Shown one piece after another: positions 1 to 5,697 of a stretch of DNA of 16,532 bases. The position numbers and the translations under genes are program-made. The number at the start of each line of letters is the position of its first letter. Position 1 is the stretch's first letter. The notes under the pieces are model-generated. The model did not search any database, was not told where the DNA came from, and saw nothing but the letters and a program-made list of their open reading frames with translations. Origin of the DNA: UMGS1840 sp964537245 (GTDB lineage: Bacteria > Bacillota > Clostridia > UMGS1840); assembly GCA_964537245.1 (NCBI GenBank), contig CAZHZL010000056.1, forward strand, positions 1 to 16,532, in the 5' to 3' direction.

Positions 1-2
1 AG

Positions 3-404
3 ATTATTTTAACAGCTGAACAATGCCGCTTGTATCTTATTAAACAAGGTGTAAAGGGTTGTTACAAAATGCAGCAGTTAGAATTTCCGAGGCATACACC
101 ATGGAAATTTGGCAAACAGACTTACGCATATATAACTGATATAAACGATTTCGCCGGAACGCTTGAAACTGCTGACGAGTACGAGCTTATTTTTGACAAT
201 GCCGTTCTTGCTGATTTGTATAGCGTTCTTAACGAGCGCGAGCAGCTTGTTATTAAAGCTCATTATATTCTCGGTTATTCTTACAAAGCAATAGCCGAGA
301 AATACAGCGATATTTTCACAAACAAACACGCCGCCGAGGTTGTGGCAAGCCGGAGTATTAAAAAAATGCAAGAGTACGCAAAGGCGCATAAGATAAGCGC
401 ATAA
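3..404 (+). CDS. Sigma factor region 4-like protein, 3' portion
   Basis: The frame is open to the left edge, so this is the 3' part of a gene that starts upstream; the TTG at 30 and the ATG at 69 are internal or alternative starts. The C-terminal half reads like the helix-turn-helix of sigma-70 region 4: LNEREQLVIKAHYILGYSYK followed by AIAEKY, then a recognition-helix-like stretch (HAAEVVASRSIKKMQEYAK). In that family this region contacts the -35 element. A phage sigma or sigma-like activator would direct late or middle transcription, but this role is inferred. No region 2 can be seen here because the start lies outside the window. A generic DNA-binding phage protein is the main alternative. 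Confidence 0.6.
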   Translation: MILTAEQCRLYLIKQGVKGCYKMQQLEFPRHTPWKFGKQTYAYITDINDFAGTLETADEYELIFDNAVLADLYSVLNEREQLVIKAHYILGYSYKAIAEKYSDIFTNKHAAEVVASRSIKKMQEYAKAHKISA

Positions 405-410
405 ACTGAA

Positions 411-435
411 AAACCGCCGCAAGGCGGTTTTTTTA
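411..435 (+). terminator. Intrinsic terminator after the sigma-like gene
   Basis: A perfect 8-bp stem (AAACCGCC / GGCGGTTT) with a GCAA tetraloop is followed by a T run. It begins 6 bases after the stop codon at 404 and clearly ends that transcript. Confidence 0.9.
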
Positions 436-462
436 TTATTACCGCCGCCGGAATATTTATAT

Positions 463-505
463 AAAAGCCGTTACAGCCGTTTACAGACTGTTTAACGGCT
501 TTTTT
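463..505 (+). terminator. Second hairpin with T tail
   Basis: An 11-bp perfect inverted repeat (AAAAGCCGTTA at 463-473, TAACGGCTTTT at 493-503) encloses 19 bases and runs into a T tract. It may be a back-up terminator. The A-rich left arm could also let it work on the opposite strand. Confidence 0.65.
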
Positions 506-540
506 GTTTATGTATATAACTTTACTGTTTTTATATATAA

Positions 541-930
541 ATTCATTGTAGAGCCTTACAACCACCGCAAAACAGCCGCAAGCGGTTTTTATTATATGAT
601 ACCGAAATAAACAACCGCCAAGACCGGAGCACCACCGCAAGCAGTCGCAAAAAAATTTTTTCAAAAAAATTAAAAATTCTTGTGAGTTTTTGAGTTTTAT
701 TAGTCTATATATATGTAACCGCAAGAAACAGCGGAAACGGCGAACAGCTCCAAAGCTCCAAAGCTGAACAGCTCCAAAGCCGCAACCGCTCCGAGCGGAA
801 ACAATAACAACCGCAAGGCAAGCGCAACAACCGCCGAGCACCGCCACCGAGCCGCAACCGCCGCAAGGCGGCAAGGTAAGGCGAAACGGAGCAAAGCGGC
901 GCAAACGCAAGCCGAGCGGCAAAGTATAAC
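541..930. repeat. CCGCAAG-rich, T-depleted non-coding tract
   Basis: From about 721 to 930 the + strand has only about nine T in 210 bases, and the short word CCGCAA(G) recurs many times (for example near 571, 635, 719, 820, 862). The lack of T removes stop codons, so long open frames appear here by chance on both strands. None has a good start plus RBS. The tract lies just before the structured RNA region and may be part of the same transcript. I recognise no known family. Confidence 0.55.
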
Positions 931-1315
931 GGATTGCACCTATTGGCGCGATCTGTGCTCCACCGTCAGGGAGTACCGCTGGCGGGTTACTCTTGGCAGC
1001 AAGAGCGTCGCCGGTGCGTGAGAGTTAGGCTCACGGAGCGAGATAGTGAAAATCCCCGGAGGTTTAGCCTTGCCAGAGCCTAAATGCGGCTTGCAGAACA
1101 GACAAGGTATAACGGAGTTTCGCACTACTTGCGTGACGAAGGAAACTCGGTGCTGTGTTCCTACGGAGCATAGCTATGCTGGTATGAATTTGCATTTCCT
1201 ACGGAATTGCGATTCACTTCCAAAGTCTGCAAAAAATGCGTCACAAAGTTATGTAATAAATAGCATTCCGCTTGTATAAGCGTGTACAGAGCGCTCCACT
1301 TCGGTGGAGCGTTTT
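931..1315 (+). ncRNA. Probable structured non-coding RNA, family unknown
   Basis: Successive local hairpins are seen: CCGTCAG 963-969 with CTGGCGG 979-985; CTCTTG 990-995 with CAAGAG 1000-1005 around a 4-base loop; CGTGAG 1017-1022 with CTCACG 1030-1035; TTTAG 1063-1067 with CTAAA 1080-1084; a 14-base palindrome at 1167-1180; and a long imperfect hairpin, 1186-1199 with 1203-1215. The series ends in the terminator at 1292-1315. Two short words repeat inside: GTATAACGGA (924 and 1107) and TTCCTACGGA (1158 and 1196). The overlapping open frames (for example 1046-1279) lack an RBS. It does not match tmRNA, RNase P, 6S or group I/II intron cores that I can recognise. The 5' end is unknown. Confidence 0.5.
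1292..1315 (+). terminator. UUCG-capped intrinsic terminator
   Basis: The perfect 8-bp stem CGCTCCAC / GTGGAGCG has a TTCG tetraloop followed by TTTT. It closes the non-coding region and isolates the next gene. Confidence 0.85.
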
Positions 1316-1367
1316 AATATGCGCTTATTTTCGCATAAAAATTTACATTCCAAAGGAGTGCCTCACA

Positions 1368-2216
1368 ATGACAAAAAAAGCAACAAAAGTCGAAACCCCC
1401 GAAATTCAGCCCGTTTCCGTTGAACCCAGAGTTATCATTCCGACCGCCGGATATGAACAGAATATGGTTGATGCAAGGCGTGACCTTGACGAAGCAATCA
1501 AAGCGTATAATCACGCTGTTCGCATGAAAAATGTTGACGAAATGAACAAGCACAACAAAGCTTGTGTTGACGCAAAAGCCCTTTTCAACGATAATGCTCG
1601 CACTCTTTTCTATGCTGAGTGCTGCAATGCAAGTGACCCCCTGCTTGAAGTGGTAAAGGTTCATTCCTATAACGGAATTTCCTTCCGTGACAAAAAGGAA
1701 AAGGACAGCGACCTCGTCACCCGTGAAGTTATCGAGCCGGAGTATTATGTTCAGCTTGCCGCTTTCAAAAAATATGCGGAGTCCGCTCTTGGTCATTCCG
1801 TCGGTGCGAACGATAAGTGGCTTTTCATGATTGAGAAGTTCACCCAGCTTATCACATTCTATGCCGCACAGGAAATCGGTATTGACCCGAAAATGATTGC
1901 CGATACCTACACAATCCGCCAGATTGCAAAGGAAATCGAACTTGGAAACACCCCGACCTCCAAAACCCAGATTCAGAAACAGCTTCAGGAAGTTGTCACC
2001 GCTATGCTTGGCGAGGGCGACGGAGAACTCAACTTCAAGGTAACCACCCACGATGCCGCCTTCATTCGCCTGCTCTTTGCAAAGAAAAGTCGTCGTGCGC
2101 TCACCGTTGCGGCTTCCTCTGCAAAGGAAATGAACGCTCTTGTCGCACAGGTTTGCCACCGCATTGCAACCGGTGAGGACTACCGCATTGAGTACCGCAT
2201 GCCCAAAGTTTCTTGA
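1368..2216 (+). CDS. Hypothetical protein, 282 aa
   Basis: I do not recognise the family. The start is ATG 1368, 9 bases after AAAGGAG; the longer in-frame extension back to 1272 would run through the terminator and is rejected. The first 25 residues are polar and probably disordered. Residues about 30-75 form a charged helical stretch, and the rest is a mixed, soluble alpha/beta sequence with no signal peptide or membrane segment. Codons mostly end in C or use favoured forms (TCC, ACC, AAC, CTT), unlike the AT-ending codons of the small genes at 6000-9700, suggesting strong expression. It sits alone between the 1292 terminator and a structured leader. A DNA-binding or replication-associated role is possible but unsupported. 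Confidence 0.85.
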   Translation: MTKKATKVETPEIQPVSVEPRVIIPTAGYEQNMVDARRDLDEAIKAYNHAVRMKNVDEMNKHNKACVDAKALFNDNARTLFYAECCNASDPLLEVVKVHSYNGISFRDKKEKDSDLVTREVIEPEYYVQLAAFKKYAESALGHSVGANDKWLFMIEKFTQLITFYAAQEIGIDPKMIADTYTIRQIAKEIELGNTPTSKTQIQKQLQEVVTAMLGEGDGELNFKVTTHDAAFIRLLFAKKSRRALTVAASSAKEMNALVAQVCHRIATGEDYRIEYRMPKVS

Positions 2217-2476
2217 TTGGGAAAGGAAATCGCATTTCGATTTGCTCCTCTTTTCTTACATAGGGGCGGCGTTTGCTTCAAGACTGGCAGCGTCGCCCTG
2301 CCTCCTTCCGGCATTAAATGGGTGTTAGTGGTACGCCTGCGGTTAAGTCCGCCGATGTCATAACATTTACCAACACCGAGGCGTGTTATGACCAAGTGCA
2401 ATTCGATAAGTGTGCGCTTCACAAAGGAAATCAATTTCAAAATCGCCTTGAGCGTAGCGAAAAGAAAGGAATTAGC
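2217..2476 (+). promoter_or_regulatory. Structured intergenic leader, 260 bases
   Basis: No convincing gene lies here. Helices seen are: GGGCGGCG 2264-2271 with CGTCGCCC 2291-2298; GGTGTT plus GGTA (2321-2333) with TACCAACACC 2368-2377; GCGG 2339-2342 with CCGC 2349-2352; and GTCATAACA 2357-2365 with TGTTATGAC 2384-2392. The second and last helices cross each other, so they form a pseudoknot or exclude one another. An ATG at 2388 with a weak GAGG upstream lies inside the last arm, but the frame from it (2388-2681) looks like a shadow of the next gene. At 2222-2236 the 15 bases that form the RBS of the gene at 2678 (AAAGGAAATCGCATT) occur again with no start codon after them. Confidence 0.5.
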
Positions 2477-2653
2477 ATGGAAACCTCAAACTTCTTTGTT
2501 TGCGTCCCGGTTGAACGCGCAAATGACATTGAACTGTTTTTCAAGGTGCGTCACTTTAAGACCTCCGCAGACGCGAGATTTCACCGCAAGCGTGGTGAAA
2601 CCGTCCGCTGCATTACTGTTGATGTCTCCGGCGCCTACCTTGGCTGCCTTTAA
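2477..2653 (+). CDS. Small hypothetical protein, 58 aa
   Basis: ATG 2477 follows AAAGAAAGGA with good spacing. The product is short and soluble: FFVCVPVE and CITVDVSGAYLGCL look like beta strands around a basic central part (HFKTSADARFHRKRG). The fold may be a small alpha/beta domain, and the basic patch would suit nucleic-acid contact, but no family is recognised. The frame is open upstream to 2318, through the structured leader, and that extension lacks an RBS. The overlapping frame 2388-2681 is judged to be a shadow because its second half is serine/alanine/proline-rich and unlike a folded protein. The next gene follows after 24 bases. Confidence 0.65.
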   Translation: METSNFFVCVPVERANDIELFFKVRHFKTSADARFHRKRGETVRCITVDVSGAYLGCL

Positions 2654-2677
2654 CGAAATCAGAAAGGAAATCGCATT

Positions 2678-3040
2678 ATGAATTCCAAAACCTTTTCCGC
2701 GCTTGTAGTGGATACCAAGCCTGTAATTGAGCGTATCATTGACGCTTGCCTCACGATGAAAATCGATCCCGCAACCGCAGAGCATAGCATCTATAATCTT
2801 GCAGTTGCTACCGGCTGCATACCAAACGAACCCGGCGAGGTACGCAGATTTGCAAACTATATCAGCTATATTTCGAAAGTTTGCAACCCGTATAAGATGG
2901 AAAGCGCTTTCGACGAGCTTCGCAGGTTCTACCAGAACTACCGCGACATCTTCCCTCTTGAATGGGTTCCGCATCAGCTTAGAACTCTTCACCCGGGCTT
3001 CAGCCCCTCTAAGGAAATTGAAATCGTAATCGAAATTTAA
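2678..3040 (+). CDS. Hypothetical protein, 120 aa
   Basis: ATG 2678 follows AAAGGAAATCGCATT. The product is mostly helical (residues 10-95) with aromatic-rich segments such as YISYISKVCNPY and FYQNYRDIFPLEW, and ends in a short charged strand (KEIEIVIEI). There is no signal peptide or membrane segment and I recognise no family. It lies in a run of same-strand genes with 20-25-base gaps that continues to 4260, so it is probably co-transcribed with them. The alternative frame 2799-3029 has no RBS and is a shadow. Confidence 0.8.
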   Translation: MNSKTFSALVVDTKPVIERIIDACLTMKIDPATAEHSIYNLAVATGCIPNEPGEVRRFANYISYISKVCNPYKMESAFDELRRFYQNYRDIFPLEWVPHQLRTLHPGFSPSKEIEIVIEI

Positions 3041-3061
3041 TTAAAAATCGGAGGTGCTTGC

Positions 3062-3289
3062 GTGAACAAGTACGAACTCGTAGTTAATGACTGCATTGAC
3101 AAAGGAAATTGCTTGACGAATTACATTCCTGTGTATCAATGGTTTTGTTATGACAAAATCTCAAACGAAATTTGGGAGCAATTCTGCCTCACCTGCCTCG
3201 AGGAACTTCAGGCGGTCAGCGCTGAAGTAGCCCGCGAAACTGCGACCCCGGTTTTCCCGGATAAAATCAAAATCGAAATCAAATTTTAA
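3062..3289 (+). CDS. Small hypothetical protein, 75 aa, GTG start
   Basis: A clear GGAGG at 3051-3055 is followed 6 bases later by GTG 3062, so GTG is the likely start. The protein is acidic with six cysteines in the first two thirds (CIDKGNC, WFC, FCLTC), then a helix (LEELQAVSAEVARETA) and a basic/hydrophobic strand at the end (KIKIEIKF). The cysteines are not spaced as a classical zinc ribbon, although metal binding cannot be excluded. The last residues resemble the end of the preceding protein (EIEIVIEI), which may be chance. No family is recognised. Confidence 0.75.
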   Translation: MNKYELVVNDCIDKGNCLTNYIPVYQWFCYDKISNEIWEQFCLTCLEELQAVSAEVARETATPVFPDKIKIEIKF

Positions 3290-3310
3290 TTCAGGAAGGA
3301 AAATCGTATT

Positions 3311-3571
3311 ATGACTCGAAGCACCAACGAAGTTTTTTGGCGTGATAAATTTACTGCCGAAAATCAGAAACGAATTGCTTATCTTCTTGCAGTCGAAGAA
3401 TTGCGCTGCGAAGCAATGGACAATCTTCAGGCTGTATGTAGCAAAGGTCACGATCCAATCACCGGCGAAATTATTTGCGTAGTCCCGAACAAAAACTCTA
3501 TGGATTACACAGAATATTCTGCGTGGAAGCGTATAGCTGACGATCTGGAAGCCCTCGCTAAATTAGCATAA
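3311..3571 (+). CDS. Hypothetical protein, 86 aa
   Basis: ATG 3311 follows GGAAGGAAAATC. The first 45 residues are predicted helical (ENQKRIAYLLAVEELRCEAM). The central part holds DPITGEIICVVPN, probably a beta hairpin, and the C-terminal third is again helical (YSAWKRIADDLEALAKLA). It is soluble and slightly acidic. I recognise no family. Spacing to the neighbours is 21 and 22 bases, consistent with one operon. Confidence 0.75.
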   Translation: MTRSTNEVFWRDKFTAENQKRIAYLLAVEELRCEAMDNLQAVCSKGHDPITGEIICVVPNKNSMDYTEYSAWKRIADDLEALAKLA

Positions 3572-3593
3572 ATAACAGGAAGGAAGTGCCGCA

Positions 3594-3785
3594 ATGCGCT
3601 GTAATCAGAAAGTAAATCGCAAAGACTTGCGCCGCAAAGCAACAAACTTCGTCGCACTTGGAATTTTCCTCATAATGACTGGCATTACAGCCTTTGACTG
3701 CATACCTCTCGGAATCGCCCTTATCCTCCTTGGAGTTTACTTTGGATACAGAGGAAATGAAATTGAAAAGGAGTTAGAAAAGTGA
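3594..3785 (+). CDS. Small membrane protein, two TM segments, 63 aa
   Basis: ATG 3594 follows AGGAAGGAAG. The N-terminus is strongly basic (NRKDLRRKATN). Two hydrophobic segments follow, about residues 18-34 (FVALGIFLIMTGITAF) and 38-52 (PLGIALILLGVYFGY), then a charged tail (RGNEIEKELEK). By the positive-inside rule both ends should face the cytoplasm. Small phage membrane proteins of this kind include holin- and superinfection-exclusion-type proteins, but no family match is claimed. The gene directly precedes a second tiny membrane protein, and the pair may work together. Confidence 0.75.
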   Translation: MRCNQKVNRKDLRRKATNFVALGIFLIMTGITAFDCIPLGIALILLGVYFGYRGNEIEKELEK

Positions 3786-3788
3786 TTT

Positions 3789-3881
3789 ATGTTTGAATTT
3801 CTCGGCAGCATAGTGCTTGTAGCTGTGCTTATCGCCGTCCTTACAGTCGCCGGAGTGGTGGCTTTGGACGAGTTTATATAA
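3789..3881 (+). CDS. Tiny single-TM protein, 30 aa, ending LDEFI
   Basis: ATG 3789 lies 3 bases after the preceding stop codon, with an AGGAG in the preceding gene's 3' end as the nearest RBS (spacing rather long). The whole protein is one hydrophobic helix (SIVLVAVLIAVLTVAGVV) framed by MFEFLG and a five-residue end, LDEFI. That ending matches the C-terminal tail of many small proteins between 6171 and 14642. If the helix is inserted, the tail would be exposed on one membrane face. The small size keeps confidence moderate, but stop spacing, hydrophobicity and tail all argue that it is translated. Confidence 0.55.
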   Translation: MFEFLGSIVLVAVLIAVLTVAGVVALDEFI

Positions 3882-3894
3882 CAGAGGTGGTATA

Positions 3895-4260
3895 ATGAAA
3901 ATCATTGTTGTAGAGCCTCAGAAGCCCGCATACACAAAGGAAATCGAACCCGGATTGGAATTGCTCCAGCGTGAGGTTGACGGGTTCGTAGAAGCTCTCT
4001 ACCCCTTTGCAGATGAAGTCGCGCTTATTTGCAACGAAGAAGGTAAACTCCATAATTTACCGCCGAACAGATTTCTCTACGATGAGGAAACCGGTGAAGC
4101 ATATGACATCATTGCCGGCACGTTCCTTGTCGTAGGCTTGACGGAAGACGGCTTTGGTTCGCTTACCGAAAAGCAAATCGAAACCTATTTGGAAATGTAT
4201 TCCAAAGTCCCTGACATGAAGCAAGAGTTTGTTCAGCGTTACATGGCGCTTTTTACCTAA
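3895..4260 (+). CDS. DUF3846-like protein, 121 aa
   Basis: ATG 3895 follows AGAGGTGG. The sequence carries the pattern I know from DUF3846 proteins of phages and mobile elements: MKIIVVEP at the start, then LELLQREVDGFVEALYPF, VALICNEEGK, LPPNRFLYDEETGEAYDIIA and GTFLVVG. The biochemical role of this family is not established; it is common among accessory genes of Firmicute and actinobacterial phages. The length fits the family. The C-terminal 35 residues form an added helical segment. The gene ends the 1368-4260 gene run and is followed at once by a hairpin terminator. Confidence 0.85.
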   Translation: MKIIVVEPQKPAYTKEIEPGLELLQREVDGFVEALYPFADEVALICNEEGKLHNLPPNRFLYDEETGEAYDIIAGTFLVVGLTEDGFGSLTEKQIETYLEMYSKVPDMKQEFVQRYMALFT

Positions 4261-4273
4261 ATAGAGCAATTTT

Positions 4274-4300
4274 GGAGCCTCTTTTTTGAGGCTCCTACTT
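4274..4300 (+). terminator. Hairpin terminator after DUF3846-like gene
   Basis: Perfect 8-bp stem GGAGCCTC / GAGGCTCC with a six-T loop, starting 13 bases after the stop codon. The downstream T tract is weak (TACTT), so read-through is possible. Confidence 0.7.
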
Positions 4301-4327
4301 GACAAACAGATAAAATCCCTTTATAAT
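4299..4327 (+). promoter_or_regulatory. Consensus sigma-70-type promoter
   Basis: TTGACA at 4299-4304, a 17-base spacer, and TATAAT at 4322-4327 match the housekeeping consensus exactly. Transcription should start near 4334, at the foot of the first helix of the downstream leader. Confidence 0.92.
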
Positions 4328-4340
4328 TTGAAAAGGGATT
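4314..4340. promoter_or_regulatory. Operator-like dyad across the -10 box
   Basis: AATCCCTTT 4314-4322 and AAAGGGATT 4332-4340 form a perfect 9-bp inverted repeat centred on the -10 element and start site, a usual place for a repressor operator. The left arm and its flank (ATAAAATCCCTTT, 4310-4322) occur again at 4935-4947. Confidence 0.5.
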
Positions 4341-4451
4341 AAGTTTTCTATAGAGAGCAGTTGCTTGCGTGCTCCTTACCTTTCGTAGGGTTTATTCCGG
4401 CAAGCGCGGGGTTGTGCCCGTATGGTCTGCTCTCTGTAGAGGGCTTAATCC
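4336..4451 (+). ncRNA. Multi-helix 5' leader RNA, riboswitch-like
   Basis: Five nested or adjacent helices are visible. P1: GGATTAAG 4336-4343 with CTTAATCC 4444-4451. P2: CTATAGAGAGCAG 4348-4360 with CTGCTCTCTGTAG 4427-4439 (13 bp, one G-U). P3: GCTTGC 4363-4368 with GCAAGC 4400-4405. P4: CCTTAC 4374-4379 with GTAGGG 4385-4390, 5-base loop. P5: CGGG 4407-4410 with CCCG 4417-4420. The RNA begins at the predicted start site and ends 12 bases before the RBS of the gene at 4478. No Rho-independent terminator lies between it and that gene. I cannot assign it to a known riboswitch or phage RNA class. Confidence 0.75.
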
Positions 4452-4477
4452 TCAATTTATATTAAAGGGGTAATAAT

Positions 4478-4831
4478 ATGGCAACTTATGCAGAAATGAT
4501 AGAACGCCTCGGCCAGGCTGTGACCGATAATACACCCGAAAATCACAAAATTGATTTGACTGTGTATAATAAAATGAGAGAGGTAATTGATTATTATCTT
4601 TGGCTGAAAGAATCCCCGAGTCACAATGACCTCCAGATCGCAGTAAAGAAATCAGTTACCGAAACATCTGGCTATCTTCACATCGACACCGAGCACTTCG
4701 ATATGTGGACTGATATTTTCCATACTCGTTTTGCCGAAGAAATGGCAAAAGTAAATGTGTATGAGATTTATGCAGTAGATGGAAAAGTCTGCGTAGATAT
4801 GTCCTTCCACAATCTTTACGTTCCTATCTAA
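4478..4831 (+). CDS. Hypothetical protein under leader RNA control, 117 aa
   Basis: ATG 4478 lies 7 bases after AAAGGGG, downstream of the strong promoter and the folded leader. The protein is a soluble alpha/beta sequence: helices at residues 3-15 and 28-45 (NKMREVIDYYLWLKES), a strand-rich middle (SGYLHIDTEHFDMW), and VNVYEIYAVDGKVCVDMSF at the end. I recognise no family. It is the only gene between the promoter at 4299 and the terminator at 4894, so it has its own regulated transcription unit. The perfect promoter suggests early or constitutive expression by the host polymerase. Confidence 0.8.
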   Translation: MATYAEMIERLGQAVTDNTPENHKIDLTVYNKMREVIDYYLWLKESPSHNDLQIAVKKSVTETSGYLHIDTEHFDMWTDIFHTRFAEEMAKVNVYEIYAVDGKVCVDMSFHNLYVPI

Positions 4832-4893
4832 AAAATTGCGCCCGTAGAGTGGCGTTCCATATTGCTACCTCACCTCACGAACCGGCAGAAATT

Positions 4894-4920
4894 AAGAGCA
4901 CCAACCGGTGCTCTTTTTTT
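4894..4920 (+). terminator. Strong intrinsic terminator
   Basis: 9-bp stem AAGAGCACC / GGTGCTCTT with a 4-base AACC loop running into seven T. It ends the 4334-4831 transcription unit. Confidence 0.92.
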
Positions 4921-4975
4921 GATGCCACAATTTAATAAAATCCCTTTCTCATTCCTTTCTGAATAGAGCTTTCTG

Positions 4976-5104
4976 AACCGTGCTCAGCTTTTGAGCACGG
5001 TTTTGTTAGCTCGTACTCTTCGAGCACGGCAATTATATTAAGCTCGTATTCTTCAAACAAGGTTTGAGCACGGAAATCAGTTTCTAATGAGCACGGTGCT
5101 CATT
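4976..5104. repeat. Array of four GAGCACGG hairpins
   Basis: GAGCACGG occurs at 4993, 5022, 5066 and 5089. Each copy is the right arm of an inverted repeat: 4976-5002 (10-bp stem), 5012-5026 (CTCG with CGAG), 5042-5069 (GCTC with GAGC, longer loop) and 5086-5104 (9-bp palindrome). AGCTCGTA precedes two of them (5009 and 5041). The array fills the region upstream of the gene at 5144. It could be tandem operators, RNA hairpins controlling read-through, or relics of terminators. Confidence 0.65.
5086..5104. promoter_or_regulatory. Perfect palindrome before the 5144 gene
   Basis: AATGAGCAC, one central base, GTGCTCATT. It ends about 26 bases before the RBS. It may be an operator for a dimeric regulator or a translation-affecting hairpin. 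The gene it precedes is a candidate autoregulator only by position. Confidence 0.5.
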
Positions 5105-5143
5105 AAAATAAAATACTTTTTACATTCGAAAGGAGAACACACT

Positions 5144-5407
5144 ATGACTCTTACCCCTTGCAAAATCGATGAAATCCCTGGAATTACCGCATACCGCAGC
5201 TCCAAAGACAAAGCTTCTCTCATTGCCTTTCTCGCAATGGATTCCGTTTCTGCAAAAGTAGACGGCGTATCCGGCTCTTCTGCAAATGCAAAACAGTCCA
5301 GCCTCACCCAGCTTATCAAGAAAGAAAATCTCCCCATCAAAGCGCTCACTCGTAAGGGTATTCTTTACCTGGTCAACACCGCCAAAGCTCCTGAGTACGC
5401 AATGTAA
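5144..5407 (+). CDS. Hypothetical protein, 87 aa
   Basis: ATG 5144 follows GAAAGGAG; the in-frame extension to 5087 crosses the palindrome and is rejected. The product has an N-terminal mixed region, a serine/alanine-rich middle (SGSSANAKQSS) and a basic C-terminal half (LTQLIKKENLPIKALTRKGI) that may form two helices. A small DNA-binding role would fit the operator-like repeats upstream, but no helix-turn-helix is certain. Codons are C-rich (ACC, CTC, TCC), as in the well-expressed genes at 1368 and 9807, unlike the AT-ending codons of the cluster downstream. Confidence 0.75.
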   Translation: MTLTPCKIDEIPGITAYRSSKDKASLIAFLAMDSVSAKVDGVSGSSANAKQSSLTQLIKKENLPIKALTRKGILYLVNTAKAPEYAM

Positions 5408-5462
5408 TTTCCAAAAGTTCTTACAATTTGTACTAATTTTGCACCAACGAGGGTTAAACCCC

Positions 5463-5490
5463 TTGACAGAAATGCAAAGTGTGCTATAAT
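5463..5490 (+). promoter_or_regulatory. Strong promoter of a short transcript
   Basis: TTGACA 5463-5468, a 16-base spacer, TATAAT 5485-5490. The expected start is near 5497. A strong terminator follows only about 25-50 bases later, so it appears to drive a very short RNA. Confidence 0.85.
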
Positions 5491-5496
5491 GGCCTC

Positions 5497-5548
5497 ACAA
5501 ACGAAAAAACGAGGGAATGGGACGAGCTGAACACAGTTCGTCTTTTTT
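5497..5548 (+). ncRNA. Candidate ~50-base small RNA
   Basis: The interval between the promoter at 5463 and the terminator at 5521-5548 has no room for a normal gene. A CCTC/GAGG pairing is possible in the 5' part, around an A-rich loop, before the terminator hairpin. A frame starting at ATG 5517 (about 40 codons) would read through the terminator and has poor RBS spacing. The most likely product is a small RNA or a prematurely ended leader. No target can be named. Confidence 0.55.
5521..5548 (+). terminator. Intrinsic terminator of the small RNA
   Basis: GACGAGCTG pairs with CAGTTCGTC (9 bp, one G-U) around an AACA loop, then six T. Confidence 0.88.
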
Positions 5549-5562
5549 GTACTCATTTTTAA

Positions 5563-5585
5563 GAACATATGTTCGTATATGTTCG
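5563..5585. promoter_or_regulatory. SOS (LexA) box with overlapping second half-site
   Basis: GAACATATGTTC (5563-5574) is an exact Firmicute LexA/DinR site (GAAC-N4-GTTC). A second imperfect site (CGTATATGTTCG, 5574-5585) abuts it. A weak -10-like TACAAT lies at 5607-5612, so a damage-inducible promoter reading toward the tRNA-like gene is possible. The host is expected to supply LexA. Confidence 0.7.
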
Positions 5586-5670
5586 ATTTTAAGAATAAGC
5601 GCTCGATACAATTCTGCACCATATATGAATCTTAACTGAGGATTGCGTTATCGTCGCCTCTGTTCCAACC

Positions 5671-5693
5671 GTGCTCCGGGGTTACAGGAGCAC
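5671..5693 (+). other. Hairpin just upstream of the tRNA-like gene
   Basis: Perfect 7-bp stem GTGCTCC / GGAGCAC around a 9-base loop, ending 5 bases before the tRNA acceptor. It could guide 5' processing or be part of the transcript leader. It has no T tract and is not a terminator. Confidence 0.5.
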
Positions 5694-5697
5694 ATTC

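Noticed and set aside
541..930. CRISPR array from recurring CCGCAAG words
   Set aside because: Words are too short and irregularly spaced, and no cas gene is present.
281..939. Long minus-strand open frames (281-922 and 700-939)
   Set aside because: They arise because the + strand tract is T-poor and so the minus strand lacks stop codons; they cross the sigma-like gene and two terminators and have low-complexity Cys/Ala/Leu content with no RBS.
933..1010. Possible tRNA on the minus strand (CTCC/GGAG D-stem-like element)
   Set aside because: No acceptor pairing and no TTC-containing T arm were found.
719..1021. Plus-strand open frame of about 100 codons through the T-poor tract
   Set aside because: No ATG/GTG/TTG start with an RBS; it begins right after a stop codon. 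Absence of T alone keeps it open.
1314..2159. Minus-strand frame of 281 codons opposite the 1368 gene
   Set aside because: A shadow of a well-supported + strand gene with RBS and good codon use; no RBS of its own.
2388..2681. Gene starting at ATG 2388
   Set aside because: The start lies in a 9-bp hairpin arm with a weak RBS and the second half is a frame shadow of the 2477 gene.
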